A stretch of DNA of 64,000 bases from Phosphoribacter sp037045055 (GTDB taxonomy: Bacteria; Actinomycetota; Actinomycetes; Actinomycetales; Dermatophilaceae), in NCBI GenBank assembly GCA_037045055.1, contig JBAOHJ010000002.1:1-64000 (forward strand). Direction: 5' to 3'. Below the pieces are notes generated by a model that had not been told where the DNA came from, searched no databases, and saw only the letters and a program-made list of their open reading frames with translations. Of the stretch, positions 41,895-50,777 are shown piece by piece. The first letter of the stretch is position 1, and each line of letters opens with the position of its first letter. Both the position numbers and the translations under genes were made by a program.

Positions 41895-42593
41895 ATGGGG
41901 CGCGTGGTCCGAGCGTTGACCGTCGACCGCCTCGACGACCTCGTCCCGCCGTGTCGGGCCTGTCGATTCTGGGAGCTCACCCCGGTCCAGGCCCGCTGGG
42001 CGGGCGGGCCAGGCTCACCGCTGCGGGACCCGAAACGCGGCTGGCTCACCTCGGTGCTGCTGGAGTGGGGCACGCCGGGCCGGGTCGTGTACGTGGACGA
42101 CACGCCGGCCGGGTACCTCACCTACGCACCCGCACCCCTCGTGCCCAGGGCGGTGGCCTTCCCGACGACCCCGGTGTCCGTGGATGCGGTCCTGCTCATC
42201 ACCGCGCGGGTCTCCCCGCAGTATGCCGGTCAGGGCCTGGGCCGCGTGCTCATCCAATCCGCCGCCAAGGACCTGTTGCGGCGGCGGTTGCGTGCCATCG
42301 AGGTGTTCGCCGCGACCAACCACAGCGGCGACTCTATCGGTGGGTCAACCGCGGACCGGGGGGGTGACCACCAGGACGCTGCGGGGGGTGGGGGCTGCCT
42401 GCTGCCCGTGGACTTCCTGACCGCAGTGGGGTTCCACACCGTGCGCGACCATGCCACCTTTCCACGGTTGCGCCTGGACCTGCGTACTGCCTTGCGCTGG
42501 CGCGTCGAGGTAGAGCACGCGGTCGAGCGCCTCTTCACCCCCCTACGTGGGCTGGGCGTTCCCCCGCCCGTGGGCACGGCCAACCGCGAGTAG
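41895..42593 (+). CDS. GNAT-family N-acetyltransferase
   Basis: A 232-residue protein with acetyl-CoA loop VSPQYAGQGLGRVLIQSAAK and a downstream AIEVFAATNHSGDS. The N-terminal CRACRFWEL motif is typical of the acetyltransferases found after parB in actinobacteria. A Gly/Asp-rich insertion (DRGGDHQDAAGGGG) separates it from the last part. AGGGAGG precedes ATG 41895. The substrate is unknown. Confidence 0.85.
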   Translation: MGRVVRALTVDRLDDLVPPCRACRFWELTPVQARWAGGPGSPLRDPKRGWLTSVLLEWGTPGRVVYVDDTPAGYLTYAPAPLVPRAVAFPTTPVSVDAVLLITARVSPQYAGQGLGRVLIQSAAKDLLRRRLRAIEVFAATNHSGDSIGGSTADRGGDHQDAAGGGGCLLPVDFLTAVGFHTVRDHATFPRLRLDLRTALRWRVEVEHAVERLFTPLRGLGVPPPVGTANRE

Positions 42594-42891
42594 ATCGGCG
42601 CATCGCGAGGTCGCGACCCGTGCCAGGCGAACGACGCACGGATCACCGGCCGGCACACGGCCATCCGCCCGCATGCCGGCGGACGGTCTCGGTCGACGAC
42701 CAGCGCAGACCATCACCCGTAATCGCCCGAGCGGCCCGCGCGAGGCGAACCGAGAGCCGGAGCGCCACCCGTCTGGCACGCCAGAGGGGCCGGGAGGAAC
42801 GGCACGGTGCGGCTCGGTCTGAGGTCGGTGCGGCTGGCGTGCGGCTCGGTGCGGCTGGGGTGCGGCTGGGGTGCGTCTCGGTGCGGCGAGA
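42594..42891. repeat. Non-coding gap with GTGCGGCT-type direct repeats
   Basis: Convergent gap between the GNAT gene and trxA. Bases ~42806-42888 are built from GGTGCGGCT and GGGGTGCGGCT units repeated about seven times. I see no gene. It may include terminators for both sides, but none with a clear U tract. Confidence 0.55.
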
Positions 42892-43218
42892 TCAGCCCAG
42901 GTAGTCCTCGAGCTCACGGACCAACAACCGTTTGGGCTTGGCGCCCACGATGGTCTTGACGACCTGCCCGCCCACGTACACGTTCATGGTGGGGATCCCC
43001 GTGACCCCGTACCGCGCCGTGGTCTGGGGGTTGGCGTCGGTGTCGAGCTTGACGATGGACAACCGGTCCTTGTGCTCGGCGTAGATCTCCTCCAGCACCG
43101 GAGCGATCTGCTTGCACGGACCGCACCACTCGGCCCAGAAGTCGACCAGGACCGGCTTGCCGCTGGCCAGCACGTCCTGGTCGAACGTGGCGTCGGTGGT
43201 GGCGGGGATGTCGCCCAT
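42892..43218 (-). CDS. trxA: Thioredoxin
   Basis: A 108-residue thioredoxin with the active site WCGPC in VDFWAEWCGPCKQIAPVLEE, and the conserved cis-Pro loop TGIPTMNVYVGG. Start ATG 43218 follows GGAAGGA. It reduces protein disulfides in the cytoplasm and is recharged by the reductase encoded just upstream. Confidence 0.97.
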   Translation of the reverse strand: MGDIPATTDATFDQDVLASGKPVLVDFWAEWCGPCKQIAPVLEEIYAEHKDRLSIVKLDTDANPQTTARYGVTGIPTMNVYVGGQVVKTIVGAKPKRLLVRELEDYLG

Positions 43219-43434
43219 GGGGGTCCTTCCGATGTAGTGGGAGCTCAGCGGAGAGCGGGTGCCGGTTCGTGGCACGCTACCTCAGCCCGGTGACAGCGCA
43301 GGCGGCGAGACACTCCACGACACTGCGTGGAAACCCTCGAGACCGCTCGTCGGAAGATGGCACCCGACACCCCGACACCCCGCCACAGGGCTCTGGGCGC
43401 CAGGGGGGCGGTAGGTCGAGATGGCATGCGGCCG

Positions 43435-44391
43435 TTACCGGTCGGCAAGGGCAGCGAGGTGATGTTCGGCGTCCAACGCCGCGGCGCACCCGCTGCCGGC
43501 GGCGGTGACCGCCTGACGGTAGGTGTGGTCGACGAGATCTCCGCAGGCGAAGACCCCGTCGAGGTTCGTCCGCGTGGACCGTCCCTGCACAAGGACGTAC
43601 CCGGCCGGGTCGAGATCCACCACGCCGGCGACGAGCTCGCTGCGCGGGTCGTGGCCGATCGCGACGAACAACCCGGTCACGGTGAGCTCGCTTTCGACAC
43701 CCGTGACGGTGTCGCGCAGGGTGACCCCGGTGAGCTTCTCGTCGCCGTGCAGCGCGACGACCTCGGCGTTCCACGTGAAACGAATCTTGTCGTTAGTGAG
43801 CGCGCGGTCGGCCATGATCTTCGAGGCGCGTAGCTGATCGCGTCGGTGGACGATGGTGACGGACCGAGCGAACTTGGTGAGGAACGTGGCCTCTTCGATG
43901 GCCGAGTCGCCACCGCCGACGACCGCGATGTCCTGGTCGCGAAAGAAGAACCCGTCGCAGGTGGCGCACCACGACACGCCATGTCCGGAAAGCCGCTTCT
44001 CCTCCGGGAGGCCTAGCTCGCGGTAGGCCGATCCCATGGCGAGGATCACGGTGCGAGCGGCGTGCGTGGTGCCCTCACCGTCGGTGACCGTCTTGATCGG
44101 TCCGGTGAGATCCATGGCCACGACGTCGTCGGTGACGAACTCGGTGCCGAAACGTTCCGCCTGCGCGCGCATGGCGAGCATGAGGTCGGGCCCCAGGATC
44201 CCCTCCTGAAACCCCGGGAAGTTCTCCACGTCGGTGGTGTTCATCAACGCGCCCCCGGCGGTGACCGACCCTTCGAAGAGCAACGGCCGCAAACTGGCGC
44301 GCGCGGCATACACGGCGGCGGTGTACCCGGCCGGTCCGGAGCCCACGATGATGACGTCGCGCACGTCGGGCGTGCTCGGGTCGGTGGTCAC
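43435..44391 (-). CDS. trxB: Thioredoxin-disulfide reductase
   Basis: A 318-residue flavoenzyme passing electrons from NADPH to thioredoxin. FAD motif VIIVGSGPAGYTAAVYAARA; redox pair CATC in SWCATCDGFFF; NADPH motif IAVVGGGDSAIEEATFL; and C-terminal FACGDLVDHTYRQAVTAAGS. GTG 44391 with AAGGAG five bases upstream is preferred to longer open frames. It contains a near-perfect parS in its coding sequence. Confidence 0.97.
   Translation of the reverse strand: MTTDPSTPDVRDVIIVGSGPAGYTAAVYAARASLRPLLFEGSVTAGGALMNTTDVENFPGFQEGILGPDLMLAMRAQAERFGTEFVTDDVVAMDLTGPIKTVTDGEGTTHAARTVILAMGSAYRELGLPEEKRLSGHGVSWCATCDGFFFRDQDIAVVGGGDSAIEEATFLTKFARSVTIVHRRDQLRASKIMADRALTNDKIRFTWNAEVVALHGDEKLTGVTLRDTVTGVESELTVTGLFVAIGHDPRSELVAGVVDLDPAGYVLVQGRSTRTNLDGVFACGDLVDHTYRQAVTAAGSGCAAALDAEHHLAALADR
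43768..43781. promoter_or_regulatory. Second parS-like site inside trxB
   Basis: GTTCCACGTGAAAC, one mismatch from the parS core at 39544. Clusters of parS around the origin are normal in actinobacteria, so it may be functional. The mismatch breaks the palindrome on one side. Confidence 0.6.
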
Positions 44392-44679
44392 GGCGACTCC
44401 TTGGTCATCCAGGCTCCCGAGGGCGCCCACGGTCGATAAGGGCGGGTATGCCGGTCCCGAACCGTCGCGCTCGGCGACGGTCGTCCGACAGCAGCCGCCG
44501 TCCGCTTCCGCGCCCGAATCGACCCATGACCGATCCGTCGCGGTGTCGGGAGCTGGCTCACACCCTACTGTCGTCGACAACCGCAGCATCGGGGCCCTTG
44601 TTCCCGAGCCCACTCGGGCGCGCCCACGCCGGGCACATCCACGCCGGGCGAACCCAGCCCCTGCGTCAGGCCGGGCGCG

Positions 44680-45564
44680 TCAGGTCATCGGTAGCGGCCC
44701 GGCGAGGATCATCGGATCGCCGCGTGAGCACCCCGGGTCGACGGCATACACCTGTTTGAGGCCGCCCTTGATCGTCACGATGACGACCGCCGCGGCGCCG
44801 TTGAGCGTCGCGACGTCGGCGGCGACCTGGTCGGCATCGGCCTCGCCGAGGGTCGCCAGGCAGGCCGCCAACCCGCCCGGGGAGGCGATGGTCAGGTCGC
44901 CGGCCGGCGCGCGGGACGCCGACTCCGTCGACTCTGTCGGTTGCGCCGGACCCACCGCCTCGCCGGAGTCCGCGGCCGAGGAGTCGAGGTCGACCACGAG
45001 GGCCTGGGCCGTGCGGGCCAGCGTGGCGGCCTGGTAGGCCGTGCCGGTCGAGACGATCCGGACCCGCGCCGCCGCAGCGGTGGCACCGGACTCGGGGCGG
45101 CCCGTGTCGCCTGCCCCGAGCTCGGTCCGACTCTGCACCGACGCCGTGGAGGACTGCTGACGGGCCCCCTGGAGCAACACCGTGCCCGCGAGGGCGACCG
45201 CTGCGACCCCCGCCGCCGCCGACCCGAGGGCCAACCATCGCCGGCGCCCGCCCGCTCGGCCCTGCGATCTGCGCTCGTCCAACGTCACGACCTCGCCGAG
45301 ACCCAGGGCGTCGACGCCGTGTCCACCCCCACCCCCACCCGCAACGTCGACGGCCCGTGCCTGCCCAGCGACGTCGTCCTCGAGCGCCACACCCCGCGCG
45401 ACCGGCGGACCGGCAACCGCGCCCTCGTCGGCCAGCCGACGCAGGATGCGCGCGACGACCTCGTCGGGCATGGGGCCGGGATCGGGCAGGCCGGCGAGCA
45501 GGGCGCGCACGCCCGTCGTGTCGACGTCGCCGTCGGCATCGTCGGGGCGCAGCTGCCAGGTCAT
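44680..45564 (-). CDS. Putative membrane anti-sigma factor for SigM
   Basis: A 294-residue protein. The N-terminal cytoplasmic part (LLAGLPDPGPMPDEVVARIL RRL-like) resembles the sigma-binding region of RsmA-type anti-sigma factors. One membrane helix (WLALGSAAAGVAAVALAGTV, ~120-140) follows, then an Ala-rich extracytoplasmic domain. ATG 45564 has GGAAGGG six bases upstream and is the best start. It follows sigM on the same strand, the usual pairing; release of SigM on envelope stress is inferred. Confidence 0.75.
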   Translation of the reverse strand: MTWQLRPDDADGDVDTTGVRALLAGLPDPGPMPDEVVARILRRLADEGAVAGPPVARGVALEDDVAGQARAVDVAGGGGGGHGVDALGLGEVVTLDERRSQGRAGGRRRWLALGSAAAGVAAVALAGTVLLQGARQQSSTASVQSRTELGAGDTGRPESGATAAAARVRIVSTGTAYQAATLARTAQALVVDLDSSAADSGEAVGPAQPTESTESASRAPAGDLTIASPGGLAACLATLGEADADQVAADVATLNGAAAVVIVTIKGGLKQVYAVDPGCSRGDPMILAGPLPMT

Positions 45565-45585
45565 CGGCATCCCTTCCGCGAGCAT

Positions 45586-45937
45586 CCGTCCGCCACCACG
45601 AGCGGTGCGGCCACCACGAGCGGTGCGGCCACCACGAGTGGTGCGGCCACCACGACCGGGGCGGCCACCACGATCCCGGCCACTACCGTGCGGCGCGTCG
45701 GCGGCCCGTCCTGGCTCCGACCGGGGCCCGGCGTCGACACGAGTTCGACGCGCCTCGTGCGCCCCCGGTTCCCGGCGGCAACGAGCCGAGCAGACCGGCG
45801 GTCACCGTGCAGAGGGGGGTGCCGCGTAGGGTGTCGGCCCGAGTGCCAGGCAGGGTGTCGCGTAGGGTGCTGGGCAGGGTGGCGGGCAGGGTAGGGGCGG
45901 CGCGGCATACAGGCATGGCGGTGAACCCCCGGCGCGC
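45586..45937. repeat. 18-bp tandem repeats between sigM and its anti-sigma gene
   Basis: CCACCACGAGCGGTGCGG repeats at 45593, 45611, 45629 and 45647, plus half a unit, with a few substitutions. A second, less regular block (GGGCAGGGTGTCG-like) lies at about 45830-45900. No gene is recognisable. The separation of a sigma/anti-sigma pair by 352 bp of repeats is unusual. Confidence 0.7.
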
Positions 45938-46492
45938 TCACCGCGGCTCCCGGTCCAGGCCGAGCAGTGCGGCCATCGCCGCCCGGCCCCGCGCACACCG
46001 CGACTTCACCGTGCCCTCGGCAACCTCGAGGACGGCAGCCGCCTCGGCGACCGACAACCCGTGCATGTCGACGAGGATCAGGGCGGTCCGCTGGCCCTCG
46101 GGCAGCCGATCGAGCGCCTCACGCACGTCCAGACGCACCAGCGTGCTGGCGTGCTCGTCGCGCCGGTCGGGCAGATCGTGGTCGGGCAGGGTCGTGGTGG
46201 GGCGGGCGCGGCGCAGACGGTCGAGGCAGGCGTTGACGACGATCCGGTGCAGCCACGTCGTCACCGCCGAGTCGCCGCGGAAGGACTCCGCGCGCCGGTA
46301 TGCCGCGAGGAAAGCGTCCTGCAGGCAGTCCGCGGCGAGCTCCCGATCGCCGCAGGTACGCACGGCCACCGCCCACATCCGGTCCTTGTGGCGACGGAAC
46401 AACTCGCCGAAGGCCTGCCGGTCGCCCCCGACGTGCGCTGCGAGCAGGTCCTCGTCACGGCGCTCGGACAGGTCCGGGACGGTCGAGGTCAC
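45938..46492 (-). CDS. sigM: ECF sigma factor SigM
   Basis: A 184-residue ECF sigma factor. Region 2 (FGELFRRHKDRMWAVAVRTC, LQDAFLAAYRRAESFRGDSA, VTTWLHRIVVNACLDRLRR) and region 4 (LPEGQRTALILVDMHGLSVA, VLEVAEGTVKSRCARGRAAM) are complete. GTG 46492 overlaps the stop of the pseudokinase gene by four bases. Homologues respond to cell-envelope stress; the anti-sigma gene lies downstream. Confidence 0.93.
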   Translation of the reverse strand: MTSTVPDLSERRDEDLLAAHVGGDRQAFGELFRRHKDRMWAVAVRTCGDRELAADCLQDAFLAAYRRAESFRGDSAVTTWLHRIVVNACLDRLRRARPTTTLPDHDLPDRRDEHASTLVRLDVREALDRLPEGQRTALILVDMHGLSVAEAAAVLEVAEGTVKSRCARGRAAMAALLGLDREPR

Positions 46493-48360
46493 GTGGCTAC
46501 CTGGACCTCGGACACCTGGGCGCGGAAGTGACCCTCGCCGTCCGGGCCCAACCGGGTGACGAAGACGATGACCAGCGAGCCGATCATGCCGTTCGGGGCC
46601 TCGAAGGACAGCTCGCCCTTCTGGTTGGTGAACGCCCCGATCACCGTGGCGCCCTCCAGCGAGGCCGCGGAGGCGACGTAGATCTTGCCGTCCTGCTCCA
46701 CCGGCAGCGTCACCTTGACCCGGCGGATCCGGGTGGGCTGGCCCAGGTCGAGCATGAGGCCCAAACCGGGGACGTCGTAGCCGCCGAACTTCGCCGTGCC
46801 GTACCACTTCGACGAGCGCCAGGCGGTCGCCGGATCGCCGTCGTAGGCCTTCGCGCCCGTGCTGGCCGGCAGCTGCCCTCCGTTGGCGGGGTCGAAGGTC
46901 GCCGCGCCCACGATCGCCGCGGTGACGAACCCGGTGACATCCGTCGAGGAGGCCGCCGGGGCCCCGGTGCCGGTGGCCCCGCCCGACGCCCGGGACGCCG
47001 GCAACGCGGGCGCGCCCGAGCCGAGCTCGGGCAGACCCCAGATCCCCAGCACGGCCACGAGCAAGACCAGACCCGCGACGATCGCCAGGGCCAGCCGGGA
47101 GGCCCCCTTGCTCGACGGCGCACCCTCGACGGCCAACAGGGGCACCGGCGGCTCCAACTGGCCCACGGCAGGCTCGAGGACCTCGCTCAGGGTGGCCTCC
47201 TGGCCTTCGAAGAAGGCGTCGTCGAGGTGCTCGAACCGGTGTCGCTCGGCGCGGGCGGCCGAGCGCTCGGCCGCCCGGTCGGCGGTCTGCCGGGCCACCG
47301 ACCCCACCTTGCCGGCGACCGTGCCGGCCGCGGTACCCGCCGCGCCGAAGGCGCCCGCCACCCCACGGCCCAGCCCCCGGGCCAGCGACCCGGTCGCGCC
47401 CGCCACGGCGCCGGCGGTCGCCGCCACCGAGCCGGTTCGCGCAGCGCCCTCGCCGGGCCCGGCACTCCGGGCCGCCCACGTCGACCCCCCGGCGTCGGGA
47501 CGACGGATGCCGCCGCTGACCGGGTCGCGCGCGAACGGTTGGGTCCGGGTGGACATGGCCGGGCGCAGCACGGCGACCCGCTCGGTGGCCAGCTCGCGCA
47601 CCGGGACCGGGGACCACGGCGTCAGCGACTCGACGAGGTCGCTCGGGGAGGCCGGCGCGTGCCCGCTGCCCAGGGCCCCGGTGACCAGCAGATCCAGATC
47701 GCGCGGGACGCCGGCGGCGATCTCCGAGGGGGCGACCACGCCGCCGACCACGCGGGCGGCGGCCTGGAGCCCGGAGTCCGGCCCGGGCAGCGGCCACCGA
47801 CCGGTCAGACCGGCATACAGCAGCCCCACCAGAGCCAGCGCGTCGGCGCGCGAGGCCTGCTCGGGGGGCGGGTCCTCCTCGCCGATCAGGGCCGCCTCGA
47901 TGGCCAGGCCGCGGACCTTCACCGATCCGTCGGGCAGGACCAGGACGTTGCGCGGGGTGAGGACGCCGTGGTGCAACCCGCGGGCCCCGGCCGCGGCCAG
48001 CGCGGTGGCCGCCTCGCCGACCACCCGGCGCACCTCGTCGCCGGGCAGCCCACCCGACCCGAGCAGCGCCGTCAGCGTCTGGGCGTCCGGCATGGGCTCC
48101 TCGACGACGAACACGACCGCCTCGTCGCGCCCCACATCGAGGACCCGGGTCAGCCGAGGCTCCTCGATGCCCGCGGCGCGGCGGGCGGCGTCGACGGCGG
48201 CATCGGTCTGGCCGGCATCCCGCGGGAAGCACAGCAACACGACCTCGCGGTCGAGCGCGCAATCCTCGGCGCTCCAGCGTTCCCAGCGGGGCTGCTGGGT
48301 GAGGCGCCGACGCACGGCATACCGCCCACCGAGCAGGGATCCGGGACCCACGCCGTGCAT
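46489..48360 (-). CDS. Kinase-like membrane protein (pseudokinase) with discoidin-like C-terminus
   Basis: A 623-residue protein, from ATG 48360 (GGAAGGA six bases before). A protein-kinase fold begins LLGGRYAVRRRL, but the catalytic loop reads HHGVLTPRNVLV instead of HRDxxxxN and there is no DFG, so phosphotransfer is unlikely. One membrane helix (ALAIVAGLVLLVAVLGIWGL, ~450-470) leads to an outer domain with AYDGDPATAWRSSKWYG and LMLDLGQPTRIRRVKVTL, as in F5/8-type or MurJ-linked extracytoplasmic domains. In relatives the gene follows murJ; here murJ is absent upstream. Confidence 0.82.
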   Translation of the reverse strand: MHGVGPGSLLGGRYAVRRRLTQQPRWERWSAEDCALDREVVLLCFPRDAGQTDAAVDAARRAAGIEEPRLTRVLDVGRDEAVVFVVEEPMPDAQTLTALLGSGGLPGDEVRRVVGEAATALAAAGARGLHHGVLTPRNVLVLPDGSVKVRGLAIEAALIGEEDPPPEQASRADALALVGLLYAGLTGRWPLPGPDSGLQAAARVVGGVVAPSEIAAGVPRDLDLLVTGALGSGHAPASPSDLVESLTPWSPVPVRELATERVAVLRPAMSTRTQPFARDPVSGGIRRPDAGGSTWAARSAGPGEGAARTGSVAATAGAVAGATGSLARGLGRGVAGAFGAAGTAAGTVAGKVGSVARQTADRAAERSAARAERHRFEHLDDAFFEGQEATLSEVLEPAVGQLEPPVPLLAVEGAPSSKGASRLALAIVAGLVLLVAVLGIWGLPELGSGAPALPASRASGGATGTGAPAASSTDVTGFVTAAIVGAATFDPANGGQLPASTGAKAYDGDPATAWRSSKWYGTAKFGGYDVPGLGLMLDLGQPTRIRRVKVTLPVEQDGKIYVASAASLEGATVIGAFTNQKGELSFEAPNGMIGSLVIVFVTRLGPDGEGHFRAQVSEVQVAT

Positions 48361-48432
48361 GGACCATCCTTCCGAGCCGGCTGTCGCCTGAGCGTTCATC
48401 CTAAGACGTGTGAGCCGGCCGGCAGGGTTGCG

Positions 48433-48499
48433 CCGCGCGCTCGTCGGGCCGTGACGTATGCCGCGCGCTCGTCGGGCCGTGACGTATGCCGCGCGCTCG
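48433..48499. repeat. 28-bp tandem repeat with GTATGCCG motif at the expected murJ position
   Basis: CCGCGCGCTCGTCGGGCCGT recurs at 48433, 48461 and (partly) 48489, period 28, each full unit containing GTATGCCG. It fills the 164-bp gap between the DUF6049 gene and the pseudokinase gene. Confidence 0.75.
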
Positions 48500-48524
48500 G
48501 CCCGCGGCGCCCCGGCCACGCGAG

Positions 48525-50777
48525 CTACCCGCGCCGATCGGGTGGGCTCGGCGCGCTCGGATGCACGACCGGCTCGGTGAGCCGACGCTCGGGGGTGGGC
48601 TCGACGACGTCGACCTGCTCGGCGCCGGGCGGACGTCGGGTCGGGTGGCGAAGTCCGCGGACGAGACCGGCCACCAGGACCAGCGCGACTATAGCCGCGC
48701 CGACGACGTACATCCACACCCCGGGCGGGTTGGCGCGCAGGGTCAACTGGGTCGCCTGCCCGAGGCGGGTCCCGTCCGCGGTCGTGAGCCACGCGTCCAC
48801 CGGGACGAGCCCGGCGGCGACGGCGGCCAGTCGCACCTGCACGGTGGCCTTGCTGCGTCGCTCGATGCGCACCGGCTCGGCCGGCTCGACCACGCGCATC
48901 CGGGCGTTCTGGGGCGCCAGGACGAGCTGGACCCCCTCGACGGTCTGGTCCAGGTCGTTGACGACGGTGACCCGCAGGACCCCCTCGTCGGCGAGGAAGT
49001 TCGTCGTCTGGGCGGTGATCGACAGGCCCTGGGTGACGTCGCCGGTCGCGGTGACCAGGTCGCCGAACAGGGCGGTGTTGCCGACGGTCTCGCCGCGCCA
49101 CCGGCTCGAGGTGAGCTGGGCGACGACATCGTCCCAGCGGCCGACGAAGGCCCCCGAGTCGACGAGGGTCTGCCCGATCGTGGCCAGCAGCCCCTCCTGG
49201 GCCTGCAGGGATCCCAGCAGCCCGGGGCCGAGCACCGCGTCCTCGTGGGTGACGGTGTCGGGCTGGGGCTCGATCCGGGGCGCCGCGCCGGCCGCGGCGA
49301 CCCGGTCCGCGACATCGACCGGGCTGACCCAGGGCAGCGTGTCGACCGTGGCGAAGAACTGGGCGAGCAGGGCCGGGTCGGCGTCGATGCCGCGCGGGAG
49401 GACGGCGATCGTCGTGCGGGTGGTCGCGGACCGTTCGGCGGCCAGGGCGGCGGTCGTGGCGACGAAGCTCTGGGTGCTCAAGGCGGCGGTGAGTGCCCGC
49501 CCCGCGTCCCCGGCGGCCCGGGACAGGTCGTCGTCCCAACGCAGCACCGGGGTCCCCGCCGGGCCGACCGCCCGGGCATCCGGGGTGCCGGCCCCGGCCG
49601 GTGCGGTCGCCTCCGCCGAGGCCAGCACCAGGGCGAGGCTGCCCTGGTATGCCGTGCGCCAGGCGGTCTCGCGCCGGTCGTCCAACTCGCCGTCGGCCGG
49701 CCAGGCGACCCGCGAGAGGGTCCGGGCCGGCAGCAGCGTGGCGAGATCCGGGCCGTGGGTGAGGCGGCGGGCCACCAGGTCGGACACCGCCGACCCGTCG
49801 GTGGCGGCGGCCAGGTCGGGGTCGGCATACGGCAGGGCCAGGACGCTCCGGCCGGCGGCCGCGGACGCCAAGCCGGAGACGAAGCCGGCGCGCAGCGGCG
49901 TCACCGGATCGGCCGCCACCTGCTCCGCGCTGCGCTCGGGGACCCCGAACACGGCGGGGTCCACGGCCCAGGCGACCGGGGACGTGGCCGTCGCCTGGAC
50001 CAGCCGGGTGAGCCGGCCGGCCGGACCGAGCTCGGCGCCCCAGGCCGCCAGCGCAGCGGCGCGGTCGGTGCCGTAGAGCGCCGGATCGGCGGCCAGGGTC
50101 AGCGGGGCGACCCACCCGAGCGAGATCCGCGGCGTCGCCCCCGCCGCCGGGGCCGACCAGCCGACGAACGTGCGCACCGTGGTCAGCACGCCCCCGGCCT
50201 CGTCGAGGACCTCGACGGCGATGGGGACGGCACCGAAGGCCCGGGTCAGCTGCAGCCCGTCCACGGGCATGGTCAGGCTGAACGGCACGACCGCGTCCGC
50301 GCCGAGCGACGCGCCCACGGGGCGGCGGGCCAGCAGCAGCGTGGGCGCGGTCGCGGCCCCGGAGGCCCAGGCGTCGACCTCGGCGCGGGTGCCGGCCCCG
50401 ATCCCGCGCGGTCGCACCACCCGGACCGAGGGGTTGGCTACGACGCCGGTGGACTGCACCGTCCCGGCGACGGTGAGGGTGGAGGTGGGCCCCAGGACGG
50501 GCGGGGAGACCGAGCGCACCGTCAGCGTGACCGCCGTGCCGGTGGACGCCGCCGGCGCCGGTATGCCGGGTCGCCGGGTGTCGGGGGCGACGCTGCCGGC
50601 CGTCGCGACGCTCGGGTGCAGACCGGACAGGGCGGCGACCACGAGCAGGACAGTGGCCACCGCCCGGATCCGACCGCGACAGCTCCCGGATGGGCCGAGG
50701 GCCCCCCGCGTCGGGCCGGGGAGCTCCCCGGCCGGCCTGCCGACCCCCGGCATCGGGCGGCCGACCCCGCGGGTCAC
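48525..50777 (-). CDS. DUF6049 family secreted/membrane protein
   Basis: A 750-residue protein. A signal-type helix (IRAVATVLLVVAALSGLHPS, ~43-62) is followed by a large extracytoplasmic region with two Ig-like segments (TLTVRSVSPPVLGPTSTLTV; TSTLTV...GVVANPSVRVV) and a final membrane helix (VWMYVVGAAIVALVLVAGLV) with a basic cytosolic tail. This layout is the DUF6049 glycoprotein family encoded next to murJ in actinobacteria; function unknown. GTG 50777 overlaps the NUDIX stop as GTGA. Confidence 0.8.
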   Translation of the reverse strand: MTRGVGRPMPGVGRPAGELPGPTRGALGPSGSCRGRIRAVATVLLVVAALSGLHPSVATAGSVAPDTRRPGIPAPAASTGTAVTLTVRSVSPPVLGPTSTLTVAGTVQSTGVVANPSVRVVRPRGIGAGTRAEVDAWASGAATAPTLLLARRPVGASLGADAVVPFSLTMPVDGLQLTRAFGAVPIAVEVLDEAGGVLTTVRTFVGWSAPAAGATPRISLGWVAPLTLAADPALYGTDRAAALAAWGAELGPAGRLTRLVQATATSPVAWAVDPAVFGVPERSAEQVAADPVTPLRAGFVSGLASAAAGRSVLALPYADPDLAAATDGSAVSDLVARRLTHGPDLATLLPARTLSRVAWPADGELDDRRETAWRTAYQGSLALVLASAEATAPAGAGTPDARAVGPAGTPVLRWDDDLSRAAGDAGRALTAALSTQSFVATTAALAAERSATTRTTIAVLPRGIDADPALLAQFFATVDTLPWVSPVDVADRVAAAGAAPRIEPQPDTVTHEDAVLGPGLLGSLQAQEGLLATIGQTLVDSGAFVGRWDDVVAQLTSSRWRGETVGNTALFGDLVTATGDVTQGLSITAQTTNFLADEGVLRVTVVNDLDQTVEGVQLVLAPQNARMRVVEPAEPVRIERRSKATVQVRLAAVAAGLVPVDAWLTTADGTRLGQATQLTLRANPPGVWMYVVGAAIVALVLVAGLVRGLRHPTRRPPGAEQVDVVEPTPERRLTEPVVHPSAPSPPDRRG

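Noticed and set aside
45561..45998. 145-residue minus-strand frame over the sigM-anti-sigma repeats
   Set aside because: Repetitive VVAAPLVVAAPL-like product created by the 18-bp repeats, overlapping sigM in another frame.
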